Part shown: positions 19,123-31,527 of the stretch, one piece after another
Layout: every line of letters begins with the position of its first letter
How positions within the stretch are numbered: the first letter of the stretch is position 1
Assembly (NCBI RefSeq): GCF_009765215.1
Contig: NZ_VLNV01000005.1
Span: 310,001 to 374,000 of the forward strand
DNA: 64,000 nt
Direction: 5' to 3'
Source of the DNA: Lysobacter prati
GTDB taxonomy: Bacteria; Pseudomonadota; Gammaproteobacteria; Xanthomonadales; Xanthomonadaceae
Position numbers and translations under genes: made by a program
Notes under the pieces: model-generated
The model's input: only the letters and a program-made list of their open reading frames with translations
Databases searched by the model: none
What the model was told of the DNA's origin: nothing

Positions 19123-19638
19123 TCAGGCCGCGGCCTGGCGACGCTGCTTGGCCAGCTTCTTGCGCACCATCTCGCGCTTGAGCGGCGAGAGGTAATCGAC
19201 GAACAGCTTGCCGGCCAGGTGGTCCATCTCGTGCTGGATGCACACCGCCAGCAGGCCCTCGGCTTCGATCGTGTGCGCCTTGGCGTCGCGATCGAGGAAG
19301 CTGACGGTGATGCGGTCGGCGCGGGTCACGTCGGCGAAGATGCCGGGCACCGACAGGCAACCCTCCTGGTACACCTGCTCGCCATCGCGGGCGGTGATCT
19401 CCGGGTTGATGAACACCCGCGGCTGGTCGTGCTCTTCGCTGATGTCCATGACCATGAAGCGCTGGTGCACGTCGACCTGGCTGGCGGCCAGGCCGATGCC
19501 CGGAGCCTCGTACATGGTCTCGAACATGTCATCGAGCAGCTTCTGGAATTCTGCGCTGGTCACGCGCGCGGGATCGACCGGCGCGGCGACGGTGCGCAGG
19601 CGCGGATCGGGGAACTCGAGAATGGGGAGCAGGGCCAT
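19123..19638 (-). CDS. def: peptide deformylase
   Basis: 171 residues. The three deformylase motifs are all present: [18 protein letters not shown] (metal cysteine) and [16 protein letters not shown] (HExxH-type metal site, here HEMDH). It removes the formyl group from nascent peptides. It is first in the def-fmt-rsmB run, 64 nt before fmt, and divergent from the LysM gene across a 254-bp promoter region. A C-terminal basic tail ([11 protein letters not shown]) is normal for the group. Confidence 0.97.
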   Translation of the reverse strand: MALLPILEFPDPRLRTVAAPVDPARVTSAEFQKLLDDMFETMYEAPGIGLAASQVDVHQRFMVMDISEEHDQPRVFINPEITARDGEQVYQEGCLSVPGIFADVTRADRITVSFLDRDAKAHTIEAEGLLAVCIQHEMDHLAGKLFVDYLSPLKREMVRKKLAKQRRQAAA

Positions 19639-19765
19639 GGCGGGATCAGGACAGTATGTTCGGGCGGCGTTCCGGGACGGCGTTCGTGACAGCGATTTAA
19701 ATGGGGGCGTGTGTCACAACCACAACAAGTAGTGCGATTGTAACCCCGTTGGGGGGGTGCCACGC

Positions 19766-19796
19766 TTGCAACCGTGCGGTTCTTCTGGGCTATATT
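19766..19796 (+). promoter_or_regulatory. candidate promoter for the LysM-dprA-smg run
   Basis: TTGCAA (19766-19771) and TATATT (19791-19796) are separated by 19 nt, slightly long for sigma-70. They are the best -35/-10 pair in the def/LysM divergent region. The start codon follows 97 nt later, with a good AGGGGA ribosome site at about 19879. Confidence 0.4.
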
Positions 19797-19892
19797 GCCG
19801 CGGGGCCCCGCCTTTACCGGCGGATGGGGAAGCTGCCTTGGGGCAGCACGTCAAGGGGCCGTCGAACCAGGCTCATTTAGGGGAAAAACCAG

Positions 19893-21050
19893 ATGGTCAC
19901 CATTTTCAAACCGTTGCGCACGGTGCTGACTGCTGCGTTGCTGACGGTCGCCACCTACGGCGTGGCCGCCGAGGTCGCGGGCAACCATCCTGACACCTAC
20001 GTGGTCAAGAAGGGCGACACCCTTTGGGACATCGCAGGCAAGTTCCTGCAGAAGCCCTGGCTGTGGCCGGAAATCTGGCAGGCCAACCCGCAGGTCAAGA
20101 ACCCGCACCTGATCTTCCCCGGCGACGTGCTCTCGCTGGCCTACCTGGACCGCGTCGCGGTGCAGGAAGGTCCGCGTCAGGAAGCGCCGATCAACACCAT
20201 TCCGCTGTCCGACGTCGAGGCCTTCCTCAAGGACATGCGCGTGGTCGAAGACTTCGAGGGCCTGCCCTACGTCGTCGGCCTGGAAGAAGGCCGCCTGTCC
20301 GGCAGCCTCGACCAGGTGGCCTACATCAAGGGCCTGGCCGACGCCCAGCCCGGCCAGCGCTACACCATCGTTCGTCCGTCGCACCGCTACGTGACGATGG
20401 ATCCGGATCGCTGCTGCGACAACTCCGGTCGCCGCGCCGCCGACCTGGACTTCCGCGGCAAGCGCAACATCGGCCTGGAGTCGCTGTGGAACTACCAGAT
20501 GCCGGCCGGCGGTGGCGAGTTCCTGGGCTATGAGCTGACCAAGCAGACCACCGGCACCATCAGCCGCGGTATCACCGGAGACGCCGAAGCGGCCACCCTG
20601 GTGATCGACGGCAACGGCCGCGAAGTCCGCGTCGGCGATCGCCTGATCCCGGTCGAGGCCCAGGCCTATGACCTGCAGTTCCTGCCGCACGCTCCCAGCC
20701 AGGAGCTGGCGGTCGACAAGGCCCGCGTGATCGCCGTGGCCGACATGCTCACCAGTGGCGGCAACCGCGACGTCGTGGCGCTGTCGGTCGGCACCGCCGA
20801 CGGCATCGACAATGGCACCGTGCTGTCAACCTGGCGCCAGGGCAACGTGGAAGTGGACCGCGTCAAGGTCGGCCTCGATCGCAGCTTCGACGCCACCGGC
20901 CGCGGCAGCCGGGTCAAGATGCCGGACGAGTTCGCCAGCCATGTCATGGTCTTCCGCACCTTCGAGAAGGTCAGCTACGCGCTGGTCATGGACGGCATCC
21001 GCCCGACCCGCCTGGGCTATCGCCTGAAGCATCCGGACGCGAGCAACTGA
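19893..21050 (+). CDS. LysM domain cell-wall-binding protein
   Basis: 385 residues. A signal peptide (to about residue 26, TYGVAAEVAG) is followed by one LysM domain at about residues 31-85 (DTYVVKKGDTLWDIAGKFL...IWQANPQVKNPHLIFPGDVL), which binds peptidoglycan. The remaining ~300 residues have no catalytic motif I recognise. The family is found next to dprA in many gamma-proteobacteria and is divergent from def, as here. It is periplasmic, and its function is not settled. Confidence 0.88.
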   Translation: MVTIFKPLRTVLTAALLTVATYGVAAEVAGNHPDTYVVKKGDTLWDIAGKFLQKPWLWPEIWQANPQVKNPHLIFPGDVLSLAYLDRVAVQEGPRQEAPINTIPLSDVEAFLKDMRVVEDFEGLPYVVGLEEGRLSGSLDQVAYIKGLADAQPGQRYTIVRPSHRYVTMDPDRCCDNSGRRAADLDFRGKRNIGLESLWNYQMPAGGGEFLGYELTKQTTGTISRGITGDAEAATLVIDGNGREVRVGDRLIPVEAQAYDLQFLPHAPSQELAVDKARVIAVADMLTSGGNRDVVALSVGTADGIDNGTVLSTWRQGNVEVDRVKVGLDRSFDATGRGSRVKMPDEFASHVMVFRTFEKVSYALVMDGIRPTRLGYRLKHPDASN

Positions 21051-21078
21051 CCGCGGGACTGACCCTACGATTCAAGCC

Positions 21079-21100
21079 GACGGCGCCCTAGGGCGCCGTC
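21079..21100 (+). terminator. strong hairpin after the LysM gene
   Basis: A perfect 22-bp palindrome, GACGGCGCCCT with its exact reverse complement, 29 nt after the LysM stop. The following GTCGTTTCC is a poor T tract, so it may attenuate rather than fully terminate before dprA. Confidence 0.5.
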
Positions 21101-21125
21101 GTCGTTTCCGGCCCACGCTTGGGCG

Positions 21126-22295
21126 ATGCCGCCTGCCCCGCCACCGCCGCTTGTCATCGCCGATGGCGACGACGCCCATGCCCTGCTGCGACTTGTCGGC
21201 GCCGGTGGCGCGGTAGATCCGCGTCGGCGCCTGCTCGAACGGTACGGCAGCCCAGCACAGGCAGTGGCGGCGGGCCCGGCGGCCTGGCGCGAATGCGGTC
21301 TGACCACGGCACAGATGAACCATATCCACCGGCCCGATGCGCCGCGCCTGGCCAATGCCGGGAAGTGGCTGCGTCAGCGCGACCACCATCTGCTCGGTTG
21401 CCATCACCGCGACTATCCGCCGCTGTTGCTGCGCGCACCCAACCCGCCCCTGGCACTGTTCGTCGCCGGCGATCCGGCGCTGCTGTGGCATCCCTCCGTC
21501 GCCATCGTTGGCACCCGCGCTCCCACGCCTGCGGGGATCGCGCACGCGGCCGACTTCGCCCGCGCGCTGGCGCGGTCGGGGCTGGCGGTGACCAGTGGAC
21601 TGGCCGCGGGCATCGATACCGCCGCGCACGAAGCCACGCTCGCCGCCGACGGAAAGACCGTAGCCGTCCTGGGCACCGGCCCGGATGTCGCCTACCCGCG
21701 CGCCAACGCCAGGCTGCTTGCGCGCATCGCCTCAGGTGGCGCGGTGGTCAGCGAGCACCTGCCCGGCACGCGCCCGCAGCAGTTCCACTTCCCCACCCGT
21801 AACCGGATCATTGCCGGCTTGTCGCTGGCGACGCTGGTGATAGAGGCAGCCTGGCAGTCCGGCGCGCTGATCACCGCCCGCCTGGCCGCCGAGGCCGGGC
21901 GCGAGGTCTTCGCCCTGCCCGGCTCGATCCGCAACCCGCTGGCGCGCGGCTGCCACCGGCTGATCCGCGAGGGTGCCGGACTGGTCGAGGATCCGGCCGA
22001 GGTTATTGCCACCTTGGCCCCGCAGGCACAGGCCCTGGCGCAGGACTTGAGGACGCGTCTGTGCGCCCCAATTCATCGCGGTGACGAAATTGTTGACGAG
22101 GCGGTACCTGGTTCAGCCGCCGAAGACCCGGACTACCAGCAGTTGTGGCTGGCACTGGGTCACGACCCCACCAATATGGATGAACTTGTCACACGGACTG
22201 GATTGACGGCCGCAGCAGTGTCCTCCATGCTGCTGCTCATGGAGCTTGATGGTCGTGTTCAGGCACAACACGGCCGGTACTTCCGCAATCGCTGA
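21126..22295 (+). CDS. dprA: DNA-processing protein DprA
   Basis: 389 residues. It binds incoming single-stranded DNA and loads RecA during natural transformation. The Rossmann-like DprA domain is clear: [59 protein letters not shown] and EVFALPGSI. The C-terminal winged helix ([26 protein letters not shown]) is also present. Start ATG at 21126. It is followed by smg, as in related genomes. Confidence 0.96.
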   Translation: MPPAPPPPLVIADGDDAHALLRLVGAGGAVDPRRRLLERYGSPAQAVAAGPAAWRECGLTTAQMNHIHRPDAPRLANAGKWLRQRDHHLLGCHHRDYPPLLLRAPNPPLALFVAGDPALLWHPSVAIVGTRAPTPAGIAHAADFARALARSGLAVTSGLAAGIDTAAHEATLAADGKTVAVLGTGPDVAYPRANARLLARIASGGAVVSEHLPGTRPQQFHFPTRNRIIAGLSLATLVIEAAWQSGALITARLAAEAGREVFALPGSIRNPLARGCHRLIREGAGLVEDPAEVIATLAPQAQALAQDLRTRLCAPIHRGDEIVDEAVPGSAAEDPDYQQLWLALGHDPTNMDELVTRTGLTAAAVSSMLLLMELDGRVQAQHGRYFRNR

Positions 22296-22371
22296 ACGCG
22301 TCTTTTCAGCGACCCGCGGGTCACCCGCAAGTTTCTGCCCACCGCGCCGCATGCGGCGCAGGCCGAGGGAA

Positions 22372-22860
22372 ATGAAAGAGAGCATTCTGGACGTCCTGCT
22401 GTACCTGTTCGAGCACTACTTCACTGAAGACGCGGACCTTGTCCGCGACCACGATTCGCTCCGCAGCGGTCCTCTCTTTGACGAGCTCGGCAAAGCCGGG
22501 TTCAGCCCCGCCGAGATCAACAAAGCCTTCGAATGGCTCGATGCGCTGGCCCAGCAACGGCCCAGTGCCAGTGCCCCGCGCGCCGACGGCCCCACCCGCA
22601 TCTATTTCGGCCCCGAGCTCGACCGCTTCGACGTCGAGTGCCGTGGCTTCCTGCTGTTCCTGGAGCAGCACGGCGTGCTCGATGCCGGCCAGCGCGAGCT
22701 GGTGGTCGACCGCGCCATGGCCCTGGACCAGGACGAACTCGACCTGGACGACCTGAAATGGGTCGTGCTGATGGTCCTGTTCAACCAGCCCGGTTCCGAG
22801 GCGGCCTACGCCTGGATGGAAACACAGATGTTCGAGGACGAGCCCGAGCCGGTGCACTGA
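22372..22860 (+). CDS. smg: Smg family protein (DUF494)
   Basis: 162 residues, acidic: [24 protein letters not shown], then conserved [28 protein letters not shown] and the [14 protein letters not shown] block. The start ATG at 22372 has a GAGGGA ribosome site. The family lies between dprA and topA in many gamma-proteobacteria. Its molecular role is unknown. Confidence 0.93.
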   Translation: MKESILDVLLYLFEHYFTEDADLVRDHDSLRSGPLFDELGKAGFSPAEINKAFEWLDALAQQRPSASAPRADGPTRIYFGPELDRFDVECRGFLLFLEQHGVLDAGQRELVVDRAMALDQDELDLDDLKWVVLMVLFNQPGSEAAYAWMETQMFEDEPEPVH

Positions 22861-23165
22861 GTCGGCCCGCCTGCCCCGACACGACGCCCCGCCCCCTGTC
22901 CGGGGGCCTCGCCAGAGCGCCTCGCGCGCTGCCGCGGTCGAAGGACCGCCACGATTTGCCGGCCAAATGCAGGCGCGCTGCAGCCGCAGCGCATGCGCTC
23001 GCGATCCCGACTTCACGCAGCCGCGCTTGACAGCCGTGGCAGGCGCATGCCCTCAATAAATAAAAGGAAGCCCCCCTGCGCCCGCCCCGATTGCCGGCCC
23101 AGCCTTCCTCAGACCTCAACCGTTACAACCGCCAGCAGCACCGGAACAGGTCCTGCGGAGCCCCC
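22861..23165. other. 305-bp gap before topA, no gene seen
   Basis: GC-rich spacer. A perfect TTGACA at 23027-23032 is followed by AT-rich CAATAAATAAAA (23054-23065), a plausible topA promoter although the spacing to any -10 is long. No protein of convincing composition and no RNA fold was recognised. Confidence 0.4.
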
Positions 23166-25676
<2,511 letters not shown>

Positions 25677-25728
25677 GGAAGGCCCGCGTCCCGGCCCGGG
25701 CGCATTGCGCTCGGGCTATGCTTCATCC

Positions 25729-26289
25729 ATGTCGCTGCTGACCCCCAACGAAGCCGCCATCGCCCTGCACCGGGGCGCCGTCATCGCCTACCCGACCGAA
25801 GCCGTCTGGGGCCTGGGCTGTGATCCCTTCGACGAGTCCGCGGTCATGCGACTGCTCGCGATCAAGCAGCGACCGGTCGAAAAAGGAATGATCCTGATCG
25901 CCGGCTCGCTGGATCAGATCGACGGTCTGCTCGACTGGCAGGCACTGCCGCCGCCGCGCCGCGAGGCCGTGCTGGCGACCTGGCCGGGACCCAACACCTG
26001 GATCGTGCCGACCACTCGGCGCGTGCCGCGCTGGATCACCGGCGCCCACGACGGCGTCGCCGTGCGCGTCAGCGACCATCCGACGGTCATTGCCCTGTGC
26101 GCCGCATTCGGCGGGCCACTGGTCTCCACCAGCGCCAACCTCAGCGGCGAGCCGCCCGTGCGCACCCGCGGCGAGCTCGATCCGCGTCTGCTGGTCGATC
26201 TCGACGGCGTCACCATCGGCGAGACGGGCGGACTGGCTTCGCCCACCACCATCCGCGACGCCCGCAGCGGCGCCCAGTTGCGCGCGTAG
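25729..26289 (+). CDS. Sua5/YciO/YrdC (TsaC-like) family protein
   Basis: 186 residues. Signature: AIAYPTEAVWGLGCDPFDESAVMRLLAIKQRP, then PGPNTWIVP and the STSANLSGEPPVRT block. TsaC makes threonylcarbamoyl-AMP, the first step of the t6A37 modification of tRNA. The size and the KRPVEKGMILI-type region fit TsaC (YrdC) better than YciO. It follows topA by 52 nt in the same direction, a common arrangement. Confidence 0.92.
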   Translation: MSLLTPNEAAIALHRGAVIAYPTEAVWGLGCDPFDESAVMRLLAIKQRPVEKGMILIAGSLDQIDGLLDWQALPPPRREAVLATWPGPNTWIVPTTRRVPRWITGAHDGVAVRVSDHPTVIALCAAFGGPLVSTSANLSGEPPVRTRGELDPRLLVDLDGVTIGETGGLASPTTIRDARSGAQLRA

Positions 26290-26391
26290 CCGACACCGCC
26301 GGCACACCGGCTTAACGGCCAAGGTCGTAGCGTCCCGGCGCCGGGCGTTGATCGGCAACGCCGCGCAGACCAGGCCCACCGGGAGGCCGTC

Positions 26392-27000
26392 ATGAAGATC
26401 GCGCAGATCTCACTGCTGACGCTGGCGTTGCTCGCCGCGCTTCCCCTGGCGGCACAGGACAAGGCGGCCAAGGCCGGGCAACTCTCGCCCGAGCAGCAGG
26501 CGATGATGCAGGCCTGGGAAGCGGCCGCGAAGCCGGGCGAACAGCACAAGCAGCTGGCCGGGATGGTCGGCAAATGGACCACCAAACAGACGATGTGGAT
26601 GGATCCGGCCGCACCGCCGTTGACCGAGACCGGCACGGCAACCAACACGCTGGTGCTGGGCGGCCGCCACATCCGCCAGGACTTCCAAAGCAAGTGGATG
26701 GGCCAGCCGTTCGAAGGCGTCGGCTTCATCGGCTACGACAACGTCACCGGCAAGTACTACAGCACCTGGATGGACAGCGGCTCGACTGGCATGTACGTGT
26801 CGCACGGCGACTACGACGCGGCCACGAAGACCTACACCTACCTGGGCGAGATGGCCGACCCGGCATCCAAAGGCGCGAAGATCCCGGTGCGCCAGGTCGT
26901 GCGAGTCGTCGACAACGATCACCAGGTGTTCGAGATGTACGAGACCCGTGGCGGCAAGGAAGCCAAGACGATGCAGATCGACTACACGCGGCAGCAGTGA
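26392..27000 (+). CDS. exported DUF1579 family protein
   Basis: 202 residues with a clear signal peptide (MKIAQISLLTLALLAALPLAAQ). The body matches DUF1579: QLAGMVGKWTTKQTMWMDP, ETGTATNTLVLGGRHIRQDF, FEGVGFIGYDNVTGKYYSTWMDSGSTGMY. These are lipocalin-like beta-barrels of unknown role in the periplasm. It is followed 13 nt later by a DUF4124 gene. Confidence 0.85.
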   Translation: MKIAQISLLTLALLAALPLAAQDKAAKAGQLSPEQQAMMQAWEAAAKPGEQHKQLAGMVGKWTTKQTMWMDPAAPPLTETGTATNTLVLGGRHIRQDFQSKWMGQPFEGVGFIGYDNVTGKYYSTWMDSGSTGMYVSHGDYDAATKTYTYLGEMADPASKGAKIPVRQVVRVVDNDHQVFEMYETRGGKEAKTMQIDYTRQQ

Positions 27001-27013
27001 GGGAGCAGCGACC

Positions 27014-27778
27014 ATGATCGCCCATTCGCACCTATCGCCGATGGCGTCGACGGCGCATGCTGCACGCATGTCGTCGCGCCGTCCCGCCCTGTCGGTTTTC
27101 CTGCTCGCTTCCCTGCTCGCCTCGCCGGCGCTCGTGAGCGCTGCCGACATCACCATCTATCGCTGCACCGGTCCGGACGGCAAGCTGACCCTTCGCGATA
27201 CCCCGTGCCACAAGGGCGAGACCCAGCAGGCCAAGGAAATGCAGCGGCCCAAGGACCCACCCAAGCGCGCCAAGACCAAGGCGACCACGACGCGCGCGCC
27301 AACGCGCGCGGCGGCGACCACGGCCATCACGGCGGCACCTGCCACCACCACCCGCTACATCGTGATGAAGCCACCCAAGCCCATGTACGAATGCACCACG
27401 CCCGACGGCACCAGCTACATGAGCGACACCAGCGAGGGCAACCCGCGCTGGATGCCGCTGTGGGCGCTGGGCTATCCGGTGGTGGATTCGCGCACCTCGC
27501 TCGGCGACAACATCGGCGGGCGCCCCGGCCGGCCGTCGGGCACACAGCCCGGACCGCCGATGGGCGGTCAGTTCGTCTATGACCCGTACGGCCCCGGTTC
27601 GTGGGTCCGCGACGCCTGCAGCGAACTGCCGCAGCAGGAAGCCTGCGCACGCCTGCGCGATCGCCGCTGGGAACTCGGGCGCGCCTACAACAGTGCCTTG
27701 CAGAGCGAGCGTCAGCACATCGATGTGGAGCAGCGCGGCATCGATGCACGACTGGCCAATGATTGCGGTGATGCCTGA
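27014..27778 (+). CDS. exported DUF4124-type protein 1
   Basis: 254 residues. The first ATG (27014) has a GGGAGC element upstream; ATGs at 27041 and 27068 are alternatives. A signal peptide (SVFLLASLLASPALVSAAD) precedes the DUF4124 head IYRCTGPDGKLTLRDTPCHKG, with two cysteines. Then come a Pro/Thr/Ala-rich linker, a second cysteine segment (YECTTPDGTSYMSD) and a conserved-looking C-terminal region (ACSELPQQEACARLRDRRWELGRAY). The stop overlaps the next gene by 1 nt. Function unknown. Confidence 0.78.
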   Translation: MIAHSHLSPMASTAHAARMSSRRPALSVFLLASLLASPALVSAADITIYRCTGPDGKLTLRDTPCHKGETQQAKEMQRPKDPPKRAKTKATTTRAPTRAAATTAITAAPATTTRYIVMKPPKPMYECTTPDGTSYMSDTSEGNPRWMPLWALGYPVVDSRTSLGDNIGGRPGRPSGTQPGPPMGGQFVYDPYGPGSWVRDACSELPQQEACARLRDRRWELGRAYNSALQSERQHIDVEQRGIDARLANDCGDA

Positions 27779-28452
27779 TGCGGTTGACCTGGGGGAGCGT
27801 CGCGCGACGACGACTGATGTGCCTGTTGCTGTTGCTGGCGATGGCGCCGATCGCGCAGGCGCAGGTGGTGATCTATCGCTGCACCGATGCCAGTGGCGAA
27901 GTGACGCTGCAGAACGGCACGCCTTGCCCGAAGGGCAGCAAGGAGGTCAAGCGCGTGGTCGAAGCGGCGCCGTCGCAGTCTCGCGCGCAGTTCCTCTCGG
28001 GTAGCACCACGCCCGCACCGGCCGCGGCAACACCTTCTCCCGCTGCGCCGCCAGCTGCAGTTGCCCCGCCGGTAGTGGCCGCGCCGGCACCTGCGCCAGC
28101 GGCGCCTGCCACCAACCTCGGCGCACGGACACCACCGCCGCCGCTGTTCGAGTGCCGCACCTGGGAAGGCCACCGTTACCTCGGCGACGAAGCCCAGCCG
28201 CCGCCGCGCTGCGTGCCGGTGGCGATCACCGGCCTGGACGGGACCAACGACACCTCCGCCGGCTCGGCCTGCCAGATGGTCGACGACCAATGCCAGGCGG
28301 TGTCCGATGCCCTGCTGTGCCAGGGCTGGACGCAGCGGCTGAACGATGTCGAATCGCAGTCCGTTGGAGGCGGCGACAATCGCGCGTACGCTCGGGCCGA
28401 GGCCCAGCGCCTGCGCGCGATCATCGACGGGAGCAGTTGCGCGGCCCCCTGA
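27778..28452 (+). CDS. exported DUF4124-type protein 2 (paralogue)
   Basis: 224 residues with the same plan as the preceding protein: a signal peptide (CLLLLLAMAPIAQAQ), a DUF4124 head VIYRCTDASGEVTLQNGTPCPKG, a long Ala/Pro linker (about residues 78-115), a second cysteine segment FECRTWEGHRYLGD and a C-terminal tail with four cysteines (ACQMVDDQCQAVSDALLCQGW). A tandem duplication followed by divergence explains the pair. Probably periplasmic with disulphides. Function unknown. Confidence 0.78.
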   Translation: MRLTWGSVARRRLMCLLLLLAMAPIAQAQVVIYRCTDASGEVTLQNGTPCPKGSKEVKRVVEAAPSQSRAQFLSGSTTPAPAAATPSPAAPPAAVAPPVVAAPAPAPAAPATNLGARTPPPPLFECRTWEGHRYLGDEAQPPPRCVPVAITGLDGTNDTSAGSACQMVDDQCQAVSDALLCQGWTQRLNDVESQSVGGGDNRAYARAEAQRLRAIIDGSSCAAP

Positions 28453-28571
28453 GCAGGCGATGATGTGCCGGCCTGCCTGGCCTTGTTGCCTCGTTCAATG
28501 CGTTTACCGAAGCGTCGCACGCGCTGTCGGCGACTATCCCGACTACCGCGTGTGCCGCAAGGAACGCCGAC

Positions 28572-30449
28572 TTGGAGATGGATTTGTCCGCGGTCCGACC
28601 CGCTTCCTTCTGGTGGCTGCTGATCATCACGAGCCTGATGGTCGCGTCGGTGGCCGCCGGTCTGGTTTACACCCTGCGCGGTTACATCCCGGCGCACTGG
28701 CAGGTGCCGGTGCGGGCGTTGCTGTTCAACGTGCGGATCGACGATCGCGTGTGGATCACGATGCCCGACGGTGTCCGCCTGGCCGGCACGCTGTACCGGC
28801 CGCGCGGCGCGAGCGCGCCGCTGGCCACCGTCTTCATCCGCCTGCCCTACGACCGCAGGCACTACGGCGAGGCGCTGGGCGATGCGATGTTCTTCGCACG
28901 CAACGGCTATGCGGTGCTGGTGCAGGACGTGCGCGGCAAGTTCGAATCCGAGGGCGAGGGCTTCGTGCCGTGGCGCCACGCCACTGCCGATGGCGTGGCG
29001 ACACTGGAGTGGATCACGCAGCAGTCGTGGTCGAACGGCAAGGTCGGCACGATTGGATGCTCGGCACTGGGCGAACTGCAGTACGCGCTGGCCCGGGCGA
29101 ACCATCCCGCGCATGCGGCGATGATCCCGGAGGCTGCCGGCGGCGCCGCTGGCCTGCTCGCCGGCAACGCCGACTATTTCGGCTCGTTCGAGGGCGGCGT
29201 GATGCAGTTGGCGAGCACCGCCGGCTGGTTCTCGCGGCACGGCAGCATGCTGCCGCACTCGGGATCGCCGCAGGTTCCGGGCATGGCCGCCATGCTCGGG
29301 CAACTGCCCGTGGTGGAACTGGTCCAGCGCGCGCGACCGGGGCCGAATGCCTTCGAGTACGTCGTCACCACGCCCCTGGGTGACGCCGGCTGGAACGACC
29401 TGGACTACGTCACCGACGCCGACCGCATCACCACGCCGGCGCTGGTGATCAATACCTGGGGCGACCAGACCATCTCCGGCACGCTGGCGATCAGCGAAGC
29501 GGCGCGGCGCGGATCCGCGCAAGCAGCCGCCAACCAGCACGTCATCATCGCCCCGGGCAATCACTGCGAGCATGAACTCATCGCCGACCTGGGCCGCTTC
29601 GGCGAGCTGCCGGTGCGCAATGCCGAGCAGCCCTACCGGCAGTGGTACCTGCAATGGTTCGATTACTGGCTGCGCGGGAAGGGCGATGGCCTGGCCAGCC
29701 TGCCGCCGTATCTCTACTTCGTCATCGGCGAACAGCGCTGGCTGAGTTCGACCACCTGGCCGCCGGTGCAGTCACGGCACCAACGCTGGTACCTGCGCAG
29801 CGGCGGCAAGAGCAACAGCCGCGACGGCGATGGCACGCTGGGCCCGCAACCCGATGGCAGCGAGCATTCCGACGGCTACCTCTACGACCCGCTCGACCCG
29901 GCGCCCTCGCGCGGCGGGCCGCTGTGCTGCAGCGCCGACCCGCGCGCGCTGTCCGGACCGGTCGACCAGCGCGATGTCGAAACCCGCAACGACGTGCTGG
30001 TCTACACCTCGGAGCCGCTGGCGGCGCCGCTGCGCATTGTCGGACCGTTGCGTGCGCACCTGACGGTCTCGTCCTCGGCGCCAGACACCGACTTCGTCGC
30101 CCGCCTGGTGCACGTCTGGCCCGACGGGCGCGCCACCAACATCCAGGAAGGCGCGATGCGCGTGCGCTACCGCGACGGCGTCTTCTGCCCAACGCGGATG
30201 GAACCCGGCAAGACCTATGAGCTGACCGTGGACATGCGCTCGATCGCCTACCTGGTGCCGCGCGGACATCGCATCCGCCTGGACGTCACCAGCAGCAGCT
30301 TTCCGCGGCTGGAGCGCAACCTCAACACCGGCGGCCGCAACTACGACGAGACCGTGCCGGCGCGGGCGCTCAATCGCGTCCACCTAGGGGGCGACAGCGG
30401 CTCCTACCTCGAGCTTCCGGTGCTGGCGACGCCGGAGCCGGAGGAGTAG
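28572..30449 (+). CDS. CocE/NonD family membrane-anchored hydrolase
   Basis: About 625 residues. A single helix at about residues 12-34 anchors it. The alpha/beta-hydrolase domain shows the RLPYDRRHYG region and the nucleophile S164 in GCSALGE, the CocE-type G-x-S-x-L-G elbow. The C-terminal half is the X-Pro dipeptidyl-peptidase-like jelly roll (LRIVGPLRAHLTVSSSAPDTDFVARLVHV). Family members cleave acyl or peptide esters. Two starts are possible: TTG 28572, with AAGGA 8 nt upstream, or ATG 28578. Substrate unknown. Confidence 0.85.
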   Translation: MEMDLSAVRPASFWWLLIITSLMVASVAAGLVYTLRGYIPAHWQVPVRALLFNVRIDDRVWITMPDGVRLAGTLYRPRGASAPLATVFIRLPYDRRHYGEALGDAMFFARNGYAVLVQDVRGKFESEGEGFVPWRHATADGVATLEWITQQSWSNGKVGTIGCSALGELQYALARANHPAHAAMIPEAAGGAAGLLAGNADYFGSFEGGVMQLASTAGWFSRHGSMLPHSGSPQVPGMAAMLGQLPVVELVQRARPGPNAFEYVVTTPLGDAGWNDLDYVTDADRITTPALVINTWGDQTISGTLAISEAARRGSAQAAANQHVIIAPGNHCEHELIADLGRFGELPVRNAEQPYRQWYLQWFDYWLRGKGDGLASLPPYLYFVIGEQRWLSSTTWPPVQSRHQRWYLRSGGKSNSRDGDGTLGPQPDGSEHSDGYLYDPLDPAPSRGGPLCCSADPRALSGPVDQRDVETRNDVLVYTSEPLAAPLRIVGPLRAHLTVSSSAPDTDFVARLVHVWPDGRATNIQEGAMRVRYRDGVFCPTRMEPGKTYELTVDMRSIAYLVPRGHRIRLDVTSSSFPRLERNLNTGGRNYDETVPARALNRVHLGGDSGSYLELPVLATPEPEE

Positions 30450-30536
30450 CGGTCCCTGCACGTCGGAAAGGTATGCTCGGCACCTCGAAGCGCTGGTGGC
30501 GTGGACGCCCCCAGCCGACAACCTGCGGAGACCGTC

Positions 30537-31442
30537 ATGCCGAACCCGCCTCGCCTGAAGGCCACTGACTTCGATCCCGAAGTGCTGCGCCTGTTCGACC
30601 AGTACGTCCACGGCGCGATCGATCGAAGGGGCTTCCTCGCCGGTGCGGCGCGATTCGCCGTCGGCGCCGCCGGTGCGGCCGGACTGCTCGCCGCGCTGAG
30701 CCCGCAGTTCGCCGCTGCGCAGCAGATCAAGCCCGACGACAAGCGCCTGCTGGCCAAGCATGTCGACTTCCCTTCGCCGCACGGTTACGGCACCGGTCGC
30801 GGCTACCTGGCGCGCCCGGCGAAGGCGCGCGGCCCGCTGCCGCTGGTGCTGGTGGCGCACGAGAACCGCGGCCTCAACCCGCACATCGAAGACATCACGC
30901 GGCGACTGGCGCTGGCCGACTTCATCGCCTTCGCACCCGACGCGCTGTTCCCGCTGGGCGGTTATCCGGGCGACGAGGATTCGGCGCGCACGCTGTTCGG
31001 CCAGCTCGACCAGGCCAAGACGCGCGAAGACTTCCTCGCCGCAGCCGGCATGCTGAAAGGTATCGAGGGCGGCAATGGGCGACTGGGTGCGGTCGGCTTC
31101 TGCTATGGCGGCGGCATCGCCAACTTCCTGGCCACCCGACTGCCAGATCTGGCTGCCGCGGCTCCGTTCTACGGCGCGGCCGCGCCGCTGGAAGACGTGC
31201 CGAAGATCAAGGCGGAGCTTCTGGTTGTGCTCGCGGCCAACGACGAGCGCATCAATGCCAACTGGCCGGCCTACGAGGCGGCCCTGAAGGCAGCCAACGT
31301 GCGCTACACGTTGTTCCAGCCGCCCGGCACGCAGCACGGCTTCAACAACGACACCACGCCGCGCTACGACGAGGCCGCCGCGAAGCAGGCCTGGGAGCGG
31401 ACGATCGCGTTGTTCAACCGCACACTGCGCGAAGCCGGCTGA
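30537..31442 (+). CDS. dienelactone hydrolase family protein with Tat-type signal
   Basis: 301 residues. The start ATG at 30537 has GCGGAG at the right distance. R30-R31-GFLAGAARF followed by a hydrophobic stretch and AAAQ is a twin-arginine signal, so export is expected. The hydrolase triad is C189 (GFCYGGG), D236 (AANDERIN) and H267 (TQHGF), with E109 in HENRG as in dienelactone hydrolases. Exported members of this family are common in Proteobacteria; the natural ester is unknown. Confidence 0.88.
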   Translation: MPNPPRLKATDFDPEVLRLFDQYVHGAIDRRGFLAGAARFAVGAAGAAGLLAALSPQFAAAQQIKPDDKRLLAKHVDFPSPHGYGTGRGYLARPAKARGPLPLVLVAHENRGLNPHIEDITRRLALADFIAFAPDALFPLGGYPGDEDSARTLFGQLDQAKTREDFLAAAGMLKGIEGGNGRLGAVGFCYGGGIANFLATRLPDLAAAAPFYGAAAPLEDVPKIKAELLVVLAANDERINANWPAYEAALKAANVRYTLFQPPGTQHGFNNDTTPRYDEAAAKQAWERTIALFNRTLREAG

Positions 31443-31527
31443 GGGCTCGTACAAGCGGAGACGTCCTTCTTCGCGTGACGACAATGCCTCCCGTATGCTC
31501 CGCGCATTCCCACGGGATTACAGCGCC

